This document shows positions 44,978 to 54,746 of a DNA stretch of 64,000 nt, piece by piece. The position numbers and the translations under genes are program-made. Where the stretch lies: contig NC_008209.1 in NCBI RefSeq assembly GCF_000014045.1, positions 2,565,001 through 2,629,000 on the forward strand, read 5' to 3'. The notes below the pieces were generated by a model that saw only the letters and a program-made list of their open reading frames with translations, did no database searches and was not told the origin of the DNA. The DNA comes from Roseobacter denitrificans OCh 114. GTDB lineage: Bacteria > Pseudomonadota > Alphaproteobacteria > Rhodobacterales > Rhodobacteraceae. Within the stretch, counting starts at the first letter, position 1, and each line of letters opens with the position of its first letter.

Positions 44978-45054
44978 ATAAAATGCCAAAAGCGGAAAAC
45001 GGCTCACGCGCCCCACATCTGTCCAGCATAGCCTTGAAGGACGCGATATGCCCA

Positions 45055-45086
45055 AATAAAAAAAACGCCTGCACAAGGCAGGCGTT
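45055..45086 (-). terminator. Strong intrinsic terminator of the candidate small RNA
   Basis: AACGCCTGC (45064-45072) pairs with GCAGGCGTT (45078-45086) around a 5-base loop. Read leftward it is followed by six more T residues (eight in a row counting the end of the stem). It can only serve a leftward transcript starting between 45087 and the divergent gene at 45248. Confidence 0.88.
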
Positions 45087-45133
45087 GAGTTATTGAGGCA
45101 GGTTTCATACAGGCAAGAAACCTATCGAGCAGT
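45056..45133 (-). ncRNA. Candidate small RNA with its own promoter and terminator
   Basis: On the minus strand a sigma-70-type promoter (TTGGAC, 17-base spacer, TATAAC) predicts a start near 45133. The transcript would form a hairpin AGGTTTC/GAAACCT (45123-45117 with 45106-45100, 10-base loop), a short single-stranded linker, then a strong terminator hairpin AACGCCTGC/GCAGGCGTT with a U-tract. The product would be about 75-80 nt. No open reading frame of note occurs in it and no gene on this strand lies upstream, so the terminator is otherwise unexplained. I do not recognise the RNA family. Confidence 0.75.
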
Positions 45134-45139
45134 GACTTG

Positions 45140-45168
45140 GTTATAATCAATCTACCACAACAGTCCAA
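45140..45168 (-). promoter_or_regulatory. Sigma-70-type promoter of the candidate small RNA
   Basis: On the minus strand: -35 TTGGAC (45168-45163), spacer of exactly 17 bases, -10 TATAAC (45145-45140, five of six consensus bases). A purine start about seven bases downstream is at 45133. Confidence 0.7.
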
Positions 45169-45247
45169 GCTAAAAGTTTGATAAGATAGAAATACCCCGG
45201 TAGGTTTCGGCGCAATAAAACAAGGGCAGCAGGGAATTGTCTCCAAA

Positions 45248-47065
45248 ATGAATACGGTTTTTTTCTTTCGGCTGTTCCGGAATTTCACGTTTTTCATGGT
45301 GATTCTCGCCGGGCTGCAGGCACGTGCGGAGCCAATGCACGGGATATCTATGTACGGCACCCCTGCCCTTCCACCGGATTTTGTGTCCCTGCCATACGCC
45401 AGACCCGAAGCGCCCAAAGGAGGCAGCATCACCCTGGGCAATACAGGTGGATTCAACAGCCTCAACCCTTACGTGCATAAAGGTACGGCGCCCTGGCAGT
45501 TGAGGTTTTTCACCCATGAAGCGCTGATGGGCCGTTCGTGGGATGAACCCTTCACGCTTTACGGCGTCTTGGCCGAATCGGTCGAGGTGCCAGAGGATCG
45601 CTCATGGGTCGAGTTCACCCTGCGTGAGGGCGCACAATTCTCTGATGGATCGCCCGTCACGGTCGAAGATGTGGTGTTTTCCTACGACCTGTTGGGAACA
45701 CAGGGGCATCCGCGCTATCACAGTCTGCAGTCGCAGATCGAAGACATCACGCAAACCGGCCCCCGCAGCCTGCGCATTACCTTTAATACCGACAACCGCG
45801 AATTGGCGTTGCTCGCGGGGCTGCGCCCGATCCTGAGCAAAGCGCAATGGGAGGGGCGGGATTTTGCCAACGCGCCCCTTGCGGATATCCCCCTTGGCAC
45901 CGGGCCCTATGTGATCAGCGATTTTGAGGCGGGCCGTTTTGTGCAGCTGACGCGCAACCCGGACTATTGGGGCGCAGATATTCCGTTTCGCCGGGGCACC
46001 CATAACATCGACCGGATCAAGCTGGACTTTTATGGCGATGCTTCGGTGATGTTCGAGGCCTTCAAGGCCGGCGATATCTCCGCCGTGCGCGAGTTCAACG
46101 CGGAAAAATGGGCCACGCAATATGACTTCCCGGCGGTGGCGCGCGGCGATATTGTCAAATCGGAAATCCCGCATGGCAAACCATCGGGCATGACCGGTTT
46201 TGTGATGAACACGCGCACCCCGCCCTTTGATGACTGGCGCGTGCGCGAGGCGATGATCCTTGCGTTCAATTTCGAGTTCATCAACGACACGCTGACCGGG
46301 TCATCGCAGCCCCGGATCACCTCTTATTTTTCGAACTCGGAACTTGCATTCGTGCCGGGTCCTGCCACGGGCAAAGTTGCCGACCTGCTGTCTCCTTTCG
46401 CGGATGACCTGCTGCCCGGCACACTGGAGGGGTATGTGCTGCCCCAAAGCGATGGCTCCGAGCGCAACCGTCGCGGCATCCGGCGAGCGCTGGCCTTGCT
46501 GAACGATGCAGGCTGGACGGTAAAGGAGGGTGTGATGCGAAATGCGGCGGGTGATCCGCTGGCATTCACGATCCTTCTGACCCAGGGCAGCAGCGAAAAC
46601 AAGGCGATCACGGATCTCTACGTCAGTGCGCTGCGCCGCCTTGGCGTCGATGTTTCGGTCGAGACGACGGACAACGCGCAATATATCCAGCGCACCAACG
46701 CCTTTGATTTTGACATGACGCCTTACCGGCGCGCCCTGTCCCTTTCGCCGGGCAATGAGCAGCGGTTTTACTGGGGCTCGGCCTCGGCAGATCAGGAAGG
46801 GTCGCGAAATCTGATGGGGGCGAGATCACCCGTCATCGATGCGATGATTGACGCCATGCTGGATGCGCGCACACAAGAGGATTTCGTCGCCGCCGTCAGG
46901 GCACTGGACCGCGCGCTGACCGCCGGGCGCTATGTGATCCCGTTCTGGCAGTATACCATCGGTCGGATTGCCCATGACGCGCGGCTGCACTTTCCCGACC
47001 AGTTGCCGATTTACGGGGACGGGCCGAATTTCATGCCGCAGGTCTGGTGGTTCGAAGACGACTGA
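45248..47065 (+). CDS. Peptide-type ABC transporter substrate-binding protein, YejA-like
   Basis: A 605-residue family 5 extracellular solute-binding protein. A signal peptide (about 1-27, ending RARAEP) is followed by the GISMYGTPALPPDF block and ARPEAPKGGSITLGNTGGFNSLNPY, characteristic of the YejA subgroup that binds peptides such as microcin C-like compounds. The mature domain continues to PFWQYTIGRIAHDARLHF near the C-terminus. No permease or ATPase gene follows; the next gene is convergent, so this is an orphan binding protein in this locus, sharing transport partners elsewhere or the rest of its operon being absent. Confidence 0.88.
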   Translation: MNTVFFFRLFRNFTFFMVILAGLQARAEPMHGISMYGTPALPPDFVSLPYARPEAPKGGSITLGNTGGFNSLNPYVHKGTAPWQLRFFTHEALMGRSWDEPFTLYGVLAESVEVPEDRSWVEFTLREGAQFSDGSPVTVEDVVFSYDLLGTQGHPRYHSLQSQIEDITQTGPRSLRITFNTDNRELALLAGLRPILSKAQWEGRDFANAPLADIPLGTGPYVISDFEAGRFVQLTRNPDYWGADIPFRRGTHNIDRIKLDFYGDASVMFEAFKAGDISAVREFNAEKWATQYDFPAVARGDIVKSEIPHGKPSGMTGFVMNTRTPPFDDWRVREAMILAFNFEFINDTLTGSSQPRITSYFSNSELAFVPGPATGKVADLLSPFADDLLPGTLEGYVLPQSDGSERNRRGIRRALALLNDAGWTVKEGVMRNAAGDPLAFTILLTQGSSENKAITDLYVSALRRLGVDVSVETTDNAQYIQRTNAFDFDMTPYRRALSLSPGNEQRFYWGSASADQEGSRNLMGARSPVIDAMIDAMLDARTQEDFVAAVRALDRALTAGRYVIPFWQYTIGRIAHDARLHFPDQLPIYGDGPNFMPQVWWFEDD

Positions 47066-47689
47066 TCACACCAGCGATGTCACCCACAGGATATTGGCGT
47101 CTTCGGGGCTGACCGAGACGACATTATGGCCCATCGTGGCGTCATAATAGGCGCTGTCGCCGCGCCGCATCTCGATCGGTTCATAGAATTCCGTGTAAAG
47201 ACGAATGACCCCGGTCAGCACATAAAGATACTCTTCCCCATCATGGCGCACCCAGCCGTCAAACTCCGCCATGTTGCGGGCGCGAACCCGGGTGCGATAC
47301 GGCAGCATCTTCTTTTTGCTCAGTGTATCCGCCAGCAACTCGTGCTCATAAGTGACGGTGGCTTGTGCTGCACCTTCGCCCGATTTGGTCACCGCGAGGC
47401 GTCCGCTGGCCTGCTCCGCATGCGGGGGCGTAAAAAGCTGCGGGATCGAGATGTTCAGGCCCGTGGCCAGCTTTTTCAGCGCATCATAGGTCGGCGACAT
47501 CTGCCCGTTTTCGATCTTGCTGAGCGTCGAGCGGGCAAGCCCGGCCTTGGTCGCGGCCTGCTCGAGCGTCCAGTCGCGCGCCTTGCGCAACTCGCGCACG
47601 CGCACCCCCAGATCCAAGGGGGCCACGGGTTCATCGCTGCCGTTTTCACGGGCGATGGTGATCAGTTTGTTTGGCTTGCTCCGGCTCAT
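47066..47689 (-). CDS. XRE-family regulator with C-terminal cupin domain
   Basis: A 207-residue regulator with a helix-turn-helix of the XRE/Cro type (RVRELRKARDWTLEQAATKAGLARSTLSKIENGQMSPT, about residues 30-70) and a C-terminal cupin (VRHDGEEYLYVLTGVIRLYTE near 145, then RRGDSAYYDATMGHNVVSV). Such proteins sense small metabolites and often control adjacent genes. The ATG at 47689 is preferred; an in-frame upstream start at 47725 would cover a promoter-like repeat region. It is divergent from the acyl-CoA ligase gene, its probable target. Its stop directly abuts the solute-binding gene stop. Confidence 0.88.
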   Translation of the reverse strand: MSRSKPNKLITIARENGSDEPVAPLDLGVRVRELRKARDWTLEQAATKAGLARSTLSKIENGQMSPTYDALKKLATGLNISIPQLFTPPHAEQASGRLAVTKSGEGAAQATVTYEHELLADTLSKKKMLPYRTRVRARNMAEFDGWVRHDGEEYLYVLTGVIRLYTEFYEPIEMRRGDSAYYDATMGHNVVSVSPEDANILWVTSLV

Positions 47690-47723
47690 GTATGCACTTG
47701 TATGCGCAAGCCCGCAGGCTTGC
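47689..47723. promoter_or_regulatory. Operator-like repeats in the XRE-cupin/ligase divergent region
   Basis: GCAAGCC (47706-47712) and GGCTTGC (47717-47723) form a perfect 7-base inverted repeat with a 4-base centre, and TGTATGC occurs twice (47689-47695 and 47699-47705), ten bases apart start to start. They sit between the regulator ATG and the ligase ATG, a natural autoregulatory site. Confidence 0.5.
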
Positions 47724-47754
47724 AACGCCGCTGCCCGCCCGGTAGCACCGCGAT

Positions 47755-49287
47755 ATGGTATCTCTCTATGACGCAGGCCCTTTCCCGCCGTGCCCGACCC
47801 CGTTCAACCTGACGCGTCATGTGCTGGCCGCAGGTCGTGCGCATCCGCAAAAACAGGCCTTGCTGATTGTATCCGCCGATCATACCGAAACATGGTCGTT
47901 CGGCGCATTGGAGGCGGCAGTGCGCGGCACGGCCACGGGATTCCTGCGCCAGGGGCTGACACCCGGTGATGTGATCGTCATGCGCCTTGGCAATACCATC
48001 GACTTTCCCATCACCTATCTGGCCGCTTTGGCCGCCGGGCTGGTGCCTGTACCGACCTCGGCCGCCCTGACGCAGAGCGAGGCGGCATTTGTCATCAAAA
48101 CCGTCTCCCCCAAGGCGGTGGTGGCGGCACCGGATATCCCCTGCCCGGATTTCGCGGTGACGATTGACCTTGAAACACTGCAATCCTTCCGCAGCCTGCC
48201 CGCCGCGCCCTATCATCTGGGCGACCCGGAGCGCCTCGGGTACATCATTTTCACCTCCGGCACATCGGGCAAGCCGCGTGCGGTGGCGCATGCGCATCGG
48301 GCCATCTGGGCGCGGCAGATGATGTTTGACGGATGGTACGGTTTGCGACCCGATGACCGTTTGCTGCATGCGGGGGCTTTCAACTGGACCTATACGCTGG
48401 GCACAGGGCTGATGGACCCGTGGACGCTTGGCGCCACTGCGGTGATACCGGTGGCAGGCACCAGACCGCAGGAATTGCCCGCGTTACTGGCCCGGCATGA
48501 CGCCAGCATCTTTGCCGCAGCACCGGGGGTATATCGCCAGATGCTGGATCGCGCGACACCCGTTCCCCTGCCCGCCCTGCGCCATGGGTTGAGCGCGGGT
48601 GAAAAGCTGCCCCCGGCCCTGGCCGAGCGGTGGGTGCATGCGACCGGTCGCCCCGTTTTTGAAGCCTATGGCATGTCCGAATGCTCCACCTTCATTTCGC
48701 AATGCCCGGCAGATCAAAACGTCGCGGGCACCTTGGGCAAGCCCCAAAAGGGTCGCCGCATTGCCCTGTTAAAAAACGGTGAACCGGTTGCTCTGGGCGA
48801 TGAAGGCACGATTGCCGTCGCGCGCAGTGATCCGGGGCTGATGCTGGGGTATCTGAATGCGCCGCAGGAAACCGCCGAACGCATGCGCGGGGCGTGGTTT
48901 CTGACCGGCGATCAGGGGGTGATGAACGCACAGGGGCACATCACCTACATGGGCCGCGATGACGACATGATGAACGCAGGCGGCTATCGCGTGTCCCCCA
49001 TAGAGGTGGAACGCGTGCTGGCCGACTACCCCGGCATCACGGCCGTGGCGGTCACAGAGGTTCGCATCAAAACGGATACCACCGTGATCGGTGCGTTTTA
49101 CACAGGCGCAAACGCACTGGACGCAGACAAACTGCGCGCCTATGTGTCGCAAACCCTCGCGCGCTACAAACAGCCGCGCGTGTTCGAACACCTGCCGGAC
49201 CTGCCCATGGGCGCAAATGGCAAAATCCTGCGCCGTGTTCTGCGCCAACGCTTTGAGAGGCACCATGACCGAAAAGACCAAGATTGA
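47755..49287 (+). CDS. AMP-dependent acyl-CoA synthetase/ligase
   Basis: A 510-residue ANL-superfamily adenylate-forming enzyme that activates a carboxylic acid to its CoA thioester. The P-loop motif is YIIFTSGTSGKPRAVAHAH (about 162-180), motif A5 EAYGMSECS near 305, the core WFLTGDQG near 380 and the catalytic C-terminal Lys in MGANGKILRR near 490. The substrate (fatty, aryl or benzoate-type acid) cannot be told from the sequence alone. It is divergent from the XRE-cupin regulator and overlaps the start of the DsbA-like gene by 23 bases. Confidence 0.9.
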   Translation: MVSLYDAGPFPPCPTPFNLTRHVLAAGRAHPQKQALLIVSADHTETWSFGALEAAVRGTATGFLRQGLTPGDVIVMRLGNTIDFPITYLAALAAGLVPVPTSAALTQSEAAFVIKTVSPKAVVAAPDIPCPDFAVTIDLETLQSFRSLPAAPYHLGDPERLGYIIFTSGTSGKPRAVAHAHRAIWARQMMFDGWYGLRPDDRLLHAGAFNWTYTLGTGLMDPWTLGATAVIPVAGTRPQELPALLARHDASIFAAAPGVYRQMLDRATPVPLPALRHGLSAGEKLPPALAERWVHATGRPVFEAYGMSECSTFISQCPADQNVAGTLGKPQKGRRIALLKNGEPVALGDEGTIAVARSDPGLMLGYLNAPQETAERMRGAWFLTGDQGVMNAQGHITYMGRDDDMMNAGGYRVSPIEVERVLADYPGITAVAVTEVRIKTDTTVIGAFYTGANALDADKLRAYVSQTLARYKQPRVFEHLPDLPMGANGKILRRVLRQRFERHHDRKDQD

Positions 49288-49906
49288 CATCATATCAGAC
49301 CCGATCTGCCCGTGGTGCTATATCGGCAAGACGAATCTGGACCGCGCATTGGCGGAAAATCCGGATCACCCTTTCCTGATTGAATGGCATCCCTTTCAAC
49401 TCAACCCGGAAATGCCAGCAGACGGCATGGACCGGCGCGCCTATCTCGAAGGAAAATTCGGCGGCAAGGAAGGTGCTGTGCGCGCTTATGCACCTGTCGT
49501 TGAACATGCCAAAGCCGCCGGGTTGGAGATCGACTTCGAAGCGATGAAGCGCACCCCGAACACCATAGATGCACACCGATTGATTCACTGGGCCGGGATC
49601 GAGGGGTGCCAGACGGCCGCCGTGTCGGCCCTGTTCAAGGCCTATTTTGAAGAAGGCCGCGACATCGGCGACACCGAGGTTCTTGCCGACATTGCCGACA
49701 GCATCGGCATGGACGCGGCGGTGGTTGGCAGGCTTTTGAAATCCGATGCGGACATCGAGGACATCAAAGCGCGCGATGCGCATAGTCGCAGCATGGGTGT
49801 GACATCGGTGCCGACCTTTGTCGTTGCGGGCAAACATGCGGTGCCCGGTGCGCAGCCTGCAGAGCTCTGGCGCAAGGTGATCGAAGAGGTCTCTACGAAT
49901 AGCTGA
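49265..49906 (+). CDS. DsbA-family thioredoxin-fold oxidoreductase (FrnE-like)
   Basis: A 213-residue DsbA-like protein of the FrnE/2-hydroxychromene-2-carboxylate isomerase group. The CPWC active-site motif is at Cys15-Cys18 and the TSVPTFVVAGKHAVPGAQ segment near 178 is the cis-Pro region. No signal peptide, so it acts in the cytoplasm, possibly as a disulfide isomerase or glutathione-linked enzyme. The ATG at 49265 overlaps the ligase gene by 23 bases in another frame, so the two are coupled. Confidence 0.88.
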   Translation: MTEKTKIDIISDPICPWCYIGKTNLDRALAENPDHPFLIEWHPFQLNPEMPADGMDRRAYLEGKFGGKEGAVRAYAPVVEHAKAAGLEIDFEAMKRTPNTIDAHRLIHWAGIEGCQTAAVSALFKAYFEEGRDIGDTEVLADIADSIGMDAAVVGRLLKSDADIEDIKARDAHSRSMGVTSVPTFVVAGKHAVPGAQPAELWRKVIEEVSTNS

Positions 49907-50031
49907 CGGTAATGTGCAAAAATGCGACAATGCCACACCAAGTGGCGATTGAAGAGGGTTCAACTCTAGGTTATGTCTGACGCCAAGTAGCGCCAAATTA
50001 TGAACGCGCAGAGTGAGACAAGGCCGGAAAC

Positions 50032-51252
50032 TTGACGCAGACGACGCGCCATCTGCCCATTGCACGGGCTGAATTCATTGCCCTGATGGCGATGATGTTT
50101 GCGACAATCGCTTTTTCGATTGATGCGATGCTGCCTGCGATGCCGGATATTGCAACGCAACTGACGCCGCTGGAGCCGACACGCGCCACGTTGATCATCA
50201 CGTCCTTTGTGCTTGGTATGGGGATCGGCACGTTCTTTGCCGGGCCGCTGTCGGATGCTTTCGGGCGGCGAAACATCATGTTTCTGGGTGCCGGTCTTTA
50301 TATTGCCGCTGCGGCTGTGGCCTGGGCCAGCCAGTCCCTCGAATTGATGTTGATTGCCCGCGTGTTTCAGGGAATCGGCGCGTCAGGCCCGCGCGTGGTC
50401 TGCATTGCGATCGTGCGCGATCTCTTCTCGGGGCGCGAAATGGCGCGGATCCTGTCGATCGTCATGATCATCTTCACCATTGTGCCAGCCTTTGCGCCCG
50501 CCATGGGCGTTGTTATCATCCACGTTGCCGGCTGGCGCAGTATTTTTCTGGCCTTTGTCATATTCTCACTGATCTCGGCGGTGTGGTTGGGCCTGCGCCT
50601 GCCCGAGACCTTGCCGGTGGAAAACAGACGCCCGCTGAAAATAGCGCTGATTGTGGATGCCGTGCGGCAAATGCTGCAACACCCGGTCGTGCGCATCTCG
50701 ATCATGGTTCAAACACTTTCCATGGCCATGCTGTTTTCGCTACTGATGCTGATACAACCGGTTTACCAGTTTGTGTTCGACAAGCTTGAAACCTTCCCCT
50801 TCTGGTTCGGTGCCATTGCGCTGTCCTCGGCGCTTTCCAGTTTTCTGAACGCCATGTTGGTCGTGCGTTTTGGCATGCGCCGCCTGATCACCATCGGTCT
50901 GGCCATGCAGATTGGTCTGTCAACGCTCGTTCTGATGACCAGTGGGAGCGCTGCCGGTCAGGGCTTTGCCGTTTTTGCGATCTGGCAGGCGTTTGTGTTC
51001 TTTCAGGCCGGACTGTCCATTGGCAACCTCAATGCCATCGCGATGGAACCGATGGGCCATATCGCGGGCATGGCCGCGAGTGTGATCGGCGCGATTTCGA
51101 CCGTGCTGGCCGCTGTGATCGCCTCGCCCGTCGGTCTGTTGTTTGACGGCACGATCAGACCGCTGGTTGGCACCATTTTGGTGCTGGCGCTGCTGGCCTT
51201 CCTGCTGATGATGTATATGGCGCGGGTTGAGGCGCGCGCGCAAAGCGCCTAG
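50032..51252 (+). CDS. Bcr/CflA-family multidrug MFS exporter
   Basis: A 406-residue major facilitator protein with 12 likely transmembrane helices. The DAMLPAMPDIA start, GMGIGTFFAGPLSDAFGRRN (motif A) near residue 60 and RVFQGIGASGPRVV near 115 are typical of the Bcr/CflA drug-export subfamily. It begins with a TTG start codon, with a GGCC-GGAAAC leader, and no ATG fits nearby. Substrates are unknown. The stop overlaps that of the convergent mfd gene by 4 bases. Confidence 0.9.
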   Translation: MTQTTRHLPIARAEFIALMAMMFATIAFSIDAMLPAMPDIATQLTPLEPTRATLIITSFVLGMGIGTFFAGPLSDAFGRRNIMFLGAGLYIAAAAVAWASQSLELMLIARVFQGIGASGPRVVCIAIVRDLFSGREMARILSIVMIIFTIVPAFAPAMGVVIIHVAGWRSIFLAFVIFSLISAVWLGLRLPETLPVENRRPLKIALIVDAVRQMLQHPVVRISIMVQTLSMAMLFSLLMLIQPVYQFVFDKLETFPFWFGAIALSSALSSFLNAMLVVRFGMRRLITIGLAMQIGLSTLVLMTSGSAAGQGFAVFAIWQAFVFFQAGLSIGNLNAIAMEPMGHIAGMAASVIGAISTVLAAVIASPVGLLFDGTIRPLVGTILVLALLAFLLMMYMARVEARAQSA

Positions 51253-54200
51253 CCCGCCTTTGCTTTCTTGCGCTTTTTCTCGGCGATGACCTTTTCGGCG
51301 AGATCGCGCGCGATGGCAAACGCGCCTTTGATCTTGTCGGCATCCGCTTTCCAGTCGCGCCGCACGACGATCTTGTTGTCCTTGACCTTGGCCAGCCCGC
51401 GCTGATCCTCGATGAAGGACACAAGCCCCTGCGGTGAGGCGAATTTGTCGTTGTGAAACTGGATCGTTGCCCCCTTTGGCCCGCCATCCAACTTGGCGAT
51501 CCCGGCCCGTTTGCACATCGCCTTGATGCGCACCACCAGCATCAACGTGTTGACCTCGCGCGGCAGCTTGCCGAACCGGTCGATCAATTCGGCGGCAAAC
51601 CCTTCCAGTTCGACCTTGGTGGTGAGGCTGCTCAAACGACGATAAAGCCCCAGCCGCACATCCAGATCCGGCACATAGTCTTCGGGGATCAGCACCGGCA
51701 CGCCGAGGTTGATCTGCGGGGCCCATTGATCGTCCGCCTCTGACAGTCCTTCCAATTCACCCGTGCGAATCTTGGCAATCGCTTCTTCGAGCATGGATTG
51801 ATAAAGTTCAAAGCCCACATCGCGCATCTGACCCGATTGCTCTTCACCCAGCAGGTTGCCCGCGCCGCGAATGTCCAGATCCTGGCTGGCCAAGGTGAAC
51901 CCTGCCCCCAGCGTATCAAGGCTGGAGAGCACACGCAGACGTTTTTCCGCCGTCGCCGTCAAACGCGCCCGTGGCTTTGTCGTCAGATAGGCATAGGCGC
52001 GGGTTTTCGACCGCCCGACGCGCCCCCTGATCTGATACAGCTGCGCCAGACCAAACATATCCGCCCGATGCACGATCATCGTATTGGCGGTTGGAATATC
52101 CAGACCGGATTCAACAATCGTCGTGGCCAGCAGGATGTCGAATTTACCGTCGTAAAAGGCATTCATCCGGTCATCAAGCTCACCTGCCGCCATCTGCCCA
52201 TGCGCCACCACATAGGTCAGTTCGGGCAGTTGTTCGGTCAGGAACGCCTCGATCTCCGGCAGATCAGAGATGCGTGGCACCACATAAAACGACTGCCCGC
52301 CGCGATAGTGCTCGCGCAGCAAGGCCTCGCGCAGGGTCACCGTGTCAAATTCACTGACATAGGTGCGGATCGCCAGACGGTCCACGGGCGGTGTGCCAAT
52401 GATGCTGAGGTCGCGCACGCCCGTGAGGCTCAGTTGCAGCGTGCGCGGGATCGGGGTCGCGGTCAGCGTCAGCACATGGATGTCCGTGCGCAGCTGTTTC
52501 AGGCGTTCCTTGTGGGTTACGCCAAAATGCTGTTCCTCGTCGATGATCAGCAATCCGAGGTTTTGAAAACGGATGCCCTGGGCCAGCAGCGCATGGGTTC
52601 CGATGACGATATCGACCGTGCCACGGCTCAAGCCCTCGCGTGTTTCATTGGCCTCCTTGGTCGGGACAAAGCGGCTGAGCTGGCGCACGTTGATCGGAAA
52701 ACCGCGGAACCTTTCGGCAAAGCTCTTGTAGTGCTGGCGTGCCAGCAAAGTTGTCGGTGCAATCAGCGCGACCTGAACGCCCGACATGGCCGCCACAAAG
52801 GCCGCGCGCATCGCGACTTCTGTCTTGCCAAACCCAACATCCCCGCAGACCAGCCGATCCATCGGATTGCCCGACGTCAGATCGTCGATCACATCCGCGA
52901 TGGCGCGCAGCTGGTCATCGGTTTCCGTATAGGGGAAGCGCGCGCTGAAGGCATCCCACATGCCCGGTGGCGGTTCCAGCACGGGCGCTTTGCGCAGCGC
53001 GCGTTCCGCTGCAACCCGGATCAGCTTGTCGGCCATCTCGCGGATGCGCTCTTTGAGGCGCGCTTTCTTGGCCTGCCAGGCCCCGCCACCAAGACGATCC
53101 AGCAGCCCTTCCTCGTGGCCGTATTTCGACAAAAGCTCAATATTTTCAACGGGCAGGTAGAGTTTCGAGGACTCCGCGTATTCCAGCAGAATACACTCAT
53201 GGGCCGCCCCTGCCGCCGTAACGACCTCCAGCCCCTTGTAGCGCCCGATACCATGATCCACATGGACAATCAGATCGCCGGGGCTGAGCGATTCCGTTTC
53301 GGTCAGGAAGTTTTCGGCGCGGCGTTTGCGGCGGCTCGAGCGGATCAACCGGTCCCCCAGCACGTCCTGTTCGGATATGACCGTGAGGCCAGGGGCTTCA
53401 AACCCGTGTTCCAACGCCCAGACGGCGAGGTAAAGGCCACGTTTGCCGATCCGTGTCGCATCGGGCACCGGGATCGCTTCGGCCAGCCCTTCGTCTTCGA
53501 TCAGCCCGGTCAGCCTTTCACGCGCGCCCTCCGAATAGCTGGCGATCAGCACCGGACCGCCTTCCATCTTTACCTTAATGTGATCAGCCAAAGCCCCGAA
53601 AAGGCTTAGGCTTTCCTGTTGTCGTTCAGGTGCAAAATTCCGCCCGATCCGCGCCCCTGCATCGGTGACATTCAACCCCGTCGGCTGTGGCAATGGGGCC
53701 AGTTGCAGCACGCGCCGCCCGCCAACTGCTGCGTCCCAAGCGGCACTGTTGAGGTAAAGCGCCTCCGGTGGGCAGGGTTTGTACACACTGTCCATCTTGG
53801 AGCGGTTGGACATGGCAATGCGGCGCGTTTCATATTGATCCGCGATGCTGTCCCAGCGTGCCTCTCGCGCGGCGGTGATCTGATCATCCAGCGACACAGA
53901 GGCCTGTGGCAAGTAATCAAATAGCGTCTCCAACCCATCGTGGAAAAACGGCAACCAGTGTTCCGCCCCTTGGTGCTTGCGCCCGGCGCTGATGGCTTCA
54001 TACAGCGGATCATCCGTGCCTGCCGCGCCGAATTCGATCCGGTAGTTCTGGCGAAACCGTGTGATGGCAGCCTCATCCAGAATGATCTCGGAGACCGGCG
54101 CAAGCTCAACGAGGTCCAGCTTTTCGGTGGTGCGCTGCGTGGCGCTGTCAAAGCGGCGCGCGCCATCCAGAACGTCCCCGAACAGATCCAGCCGCACAGG

Positions 54201-54713
54201 CCCCATGTCGCCGGGTGGAAAAATATCAATAATCCCACCGCGCACCGCATAATCGCCGGGTTCGGTGACGGTCGGGCTTTGCACAAAGCCCATGCGCACC
54301 AGAAAATTGCGCAAGGCCTTTTCGTCGATCCGACTGCCAACGCGCGCGCTGAAGGCGGCATCCTTGAGCAGGTCGCGCGCCGGAATTTTCTGACTGGCGG
54401 CGTTCAGCGTGGTCAGCAGGATAAACCGCTCCGGCATGCCGTGGATCAACGCGGCGAGCGTCGCCATCCGCTGTGCGGAGATATCCGCATTGGGTGAGAT
54501 GCGATCATAGGGCAGACAATCCCAGCCCGGAAAGACCACCACGGGCATATCTGGGGCCATGAAACGCAGCGCAGCCTGCAGCGCGGCCAGACGTTTGTCA
54601 TCACGCGCGATATGCATCACCGGCGCGCTGCTCTTTGCAACTTCGTCAAGCAGCACGCGGGCATCATAGCCCTCGGGCACGCCGGAGATCGTGATATGGG
54701 TGTGCGCAGTCAT
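51249..54713 (-). CDS. mfd: Transcription-repair coupling factor
   Basis: Removes RNA polymerase stalled at DNA lesions and recruits UvrA. The 1154-residue protein has the UvrB-like N-terminal region, the RNA polymerase interaction domain with [19 protein letters not shown], the superfamily 2 translocase with Walker [14 protein letters not shown] (about residue 625), the DEEQHFGV Walker B, and the C-terminal TRCF domain. The TTG at 54725 would add four residues; the ATG at 54713 is preferred. Its stop overlaps that of the MFS gene on the other strand. Confidence 0.96.
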   Translation of the reverse strand: MTAHTHITISGVPEGYDARVLLDEVAKSSAPVMHIARDDKRLAALQAALRFMAPDMPVVVFPGWDCLPYDRISPNADISAQRMATLAALIHGMPERFILLTTLNAASQKIPARDLLKDAAFSARVGSRIDEKALRNFLVRMGFVQSPTVTEPGDYAVRGGIIDIFPPGDMGPVRLDLFGDVLDGARRFDSATQRTTEKLDLVELAPVSEIILDEAAITRFRQNYRIEFGAAGTDDPLYEAISAGRKHQGAEHWLPFFHDGLETLFDYLPQASVSLDDQITAAREARWDSIADQYETRRIAMSNRSKMDSVYKPCPPEALYLNSAAWDAAVGGRRVLQLAPLPQPTGLNVTDAGARIGRNFAPERQQESLSLFGALADHIKVKMEGGPVLIASYSEGARERLTGLIEDEGLAEAIPVPDATRIGKRGLYLAVWALEHGFEAPGLTVISEQDVLGDRLIRSSRRKRRAENFLTETESLSPGDLIVHVDHGIGRYKGLEVVTAAGAAHECILLEYAESSKLYLPVENIELLSKYGHEEGLLDRLGGGAWQAKKARLKERIREMADKLIRVAAERALRKAPVLEPPPGMWDAFSARFPYTETDDQLRAIADVIDDLTSGNPMDRLVCGDVGFGKTEVAMRAAFVAAMSGVQVALIAPTTLLARQHYKSFAERFRGFPINVRQLSRFVPTKEANETREGLSRGTVDIVIGTHALLAQGIRFQNLGLLIIDEEQHFGVTHKERLKQLRTDIHVLTLTATPIPRTLQLSLTGVRDLSIIGTPPVDRLAIRTYVSEFDTVTLREALLREHYRGGQSFYVVPRISDLPEIEAFLTEQLPELTYVVAHGQMAAGELDDRMNAFYDGKFDILLATTIVESGLDIPTANTMIVHRADMFGLAQLYQIRGRVGRSKTRAYAYLTTKPRARLTATAEKRLRVLSSLDTLGAGFTLASQDLDIRGAGNLLGEEQSGQMRDVGFELYQSMLEEAIAKIRTGELEGLSEADDQWAPQINLGVPVLIPEDYVPDLDVRLGLYRRLSSLTTKVELEGFAAELIDRFGKLPREVNTLMLVVRIKAMCKRAGIAKLDGGPKGATIQFHNDKFASPQGLVSFIEDQRGLAKVKDNKIVVRRDWKADADKIKGAFAIARDLAEKVIAEKKRKKAKAG

Positions 54714-54746
54714 GGGCTGCTTCAATTGTGTCTCAGCGCCGGAGTG

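Noticed and set aside
51798..53609. A 603-codon open frame antisense to mfd
   Set aside because: The opposite strand encodes intact mfd; the antisense product has no recognisable domain.
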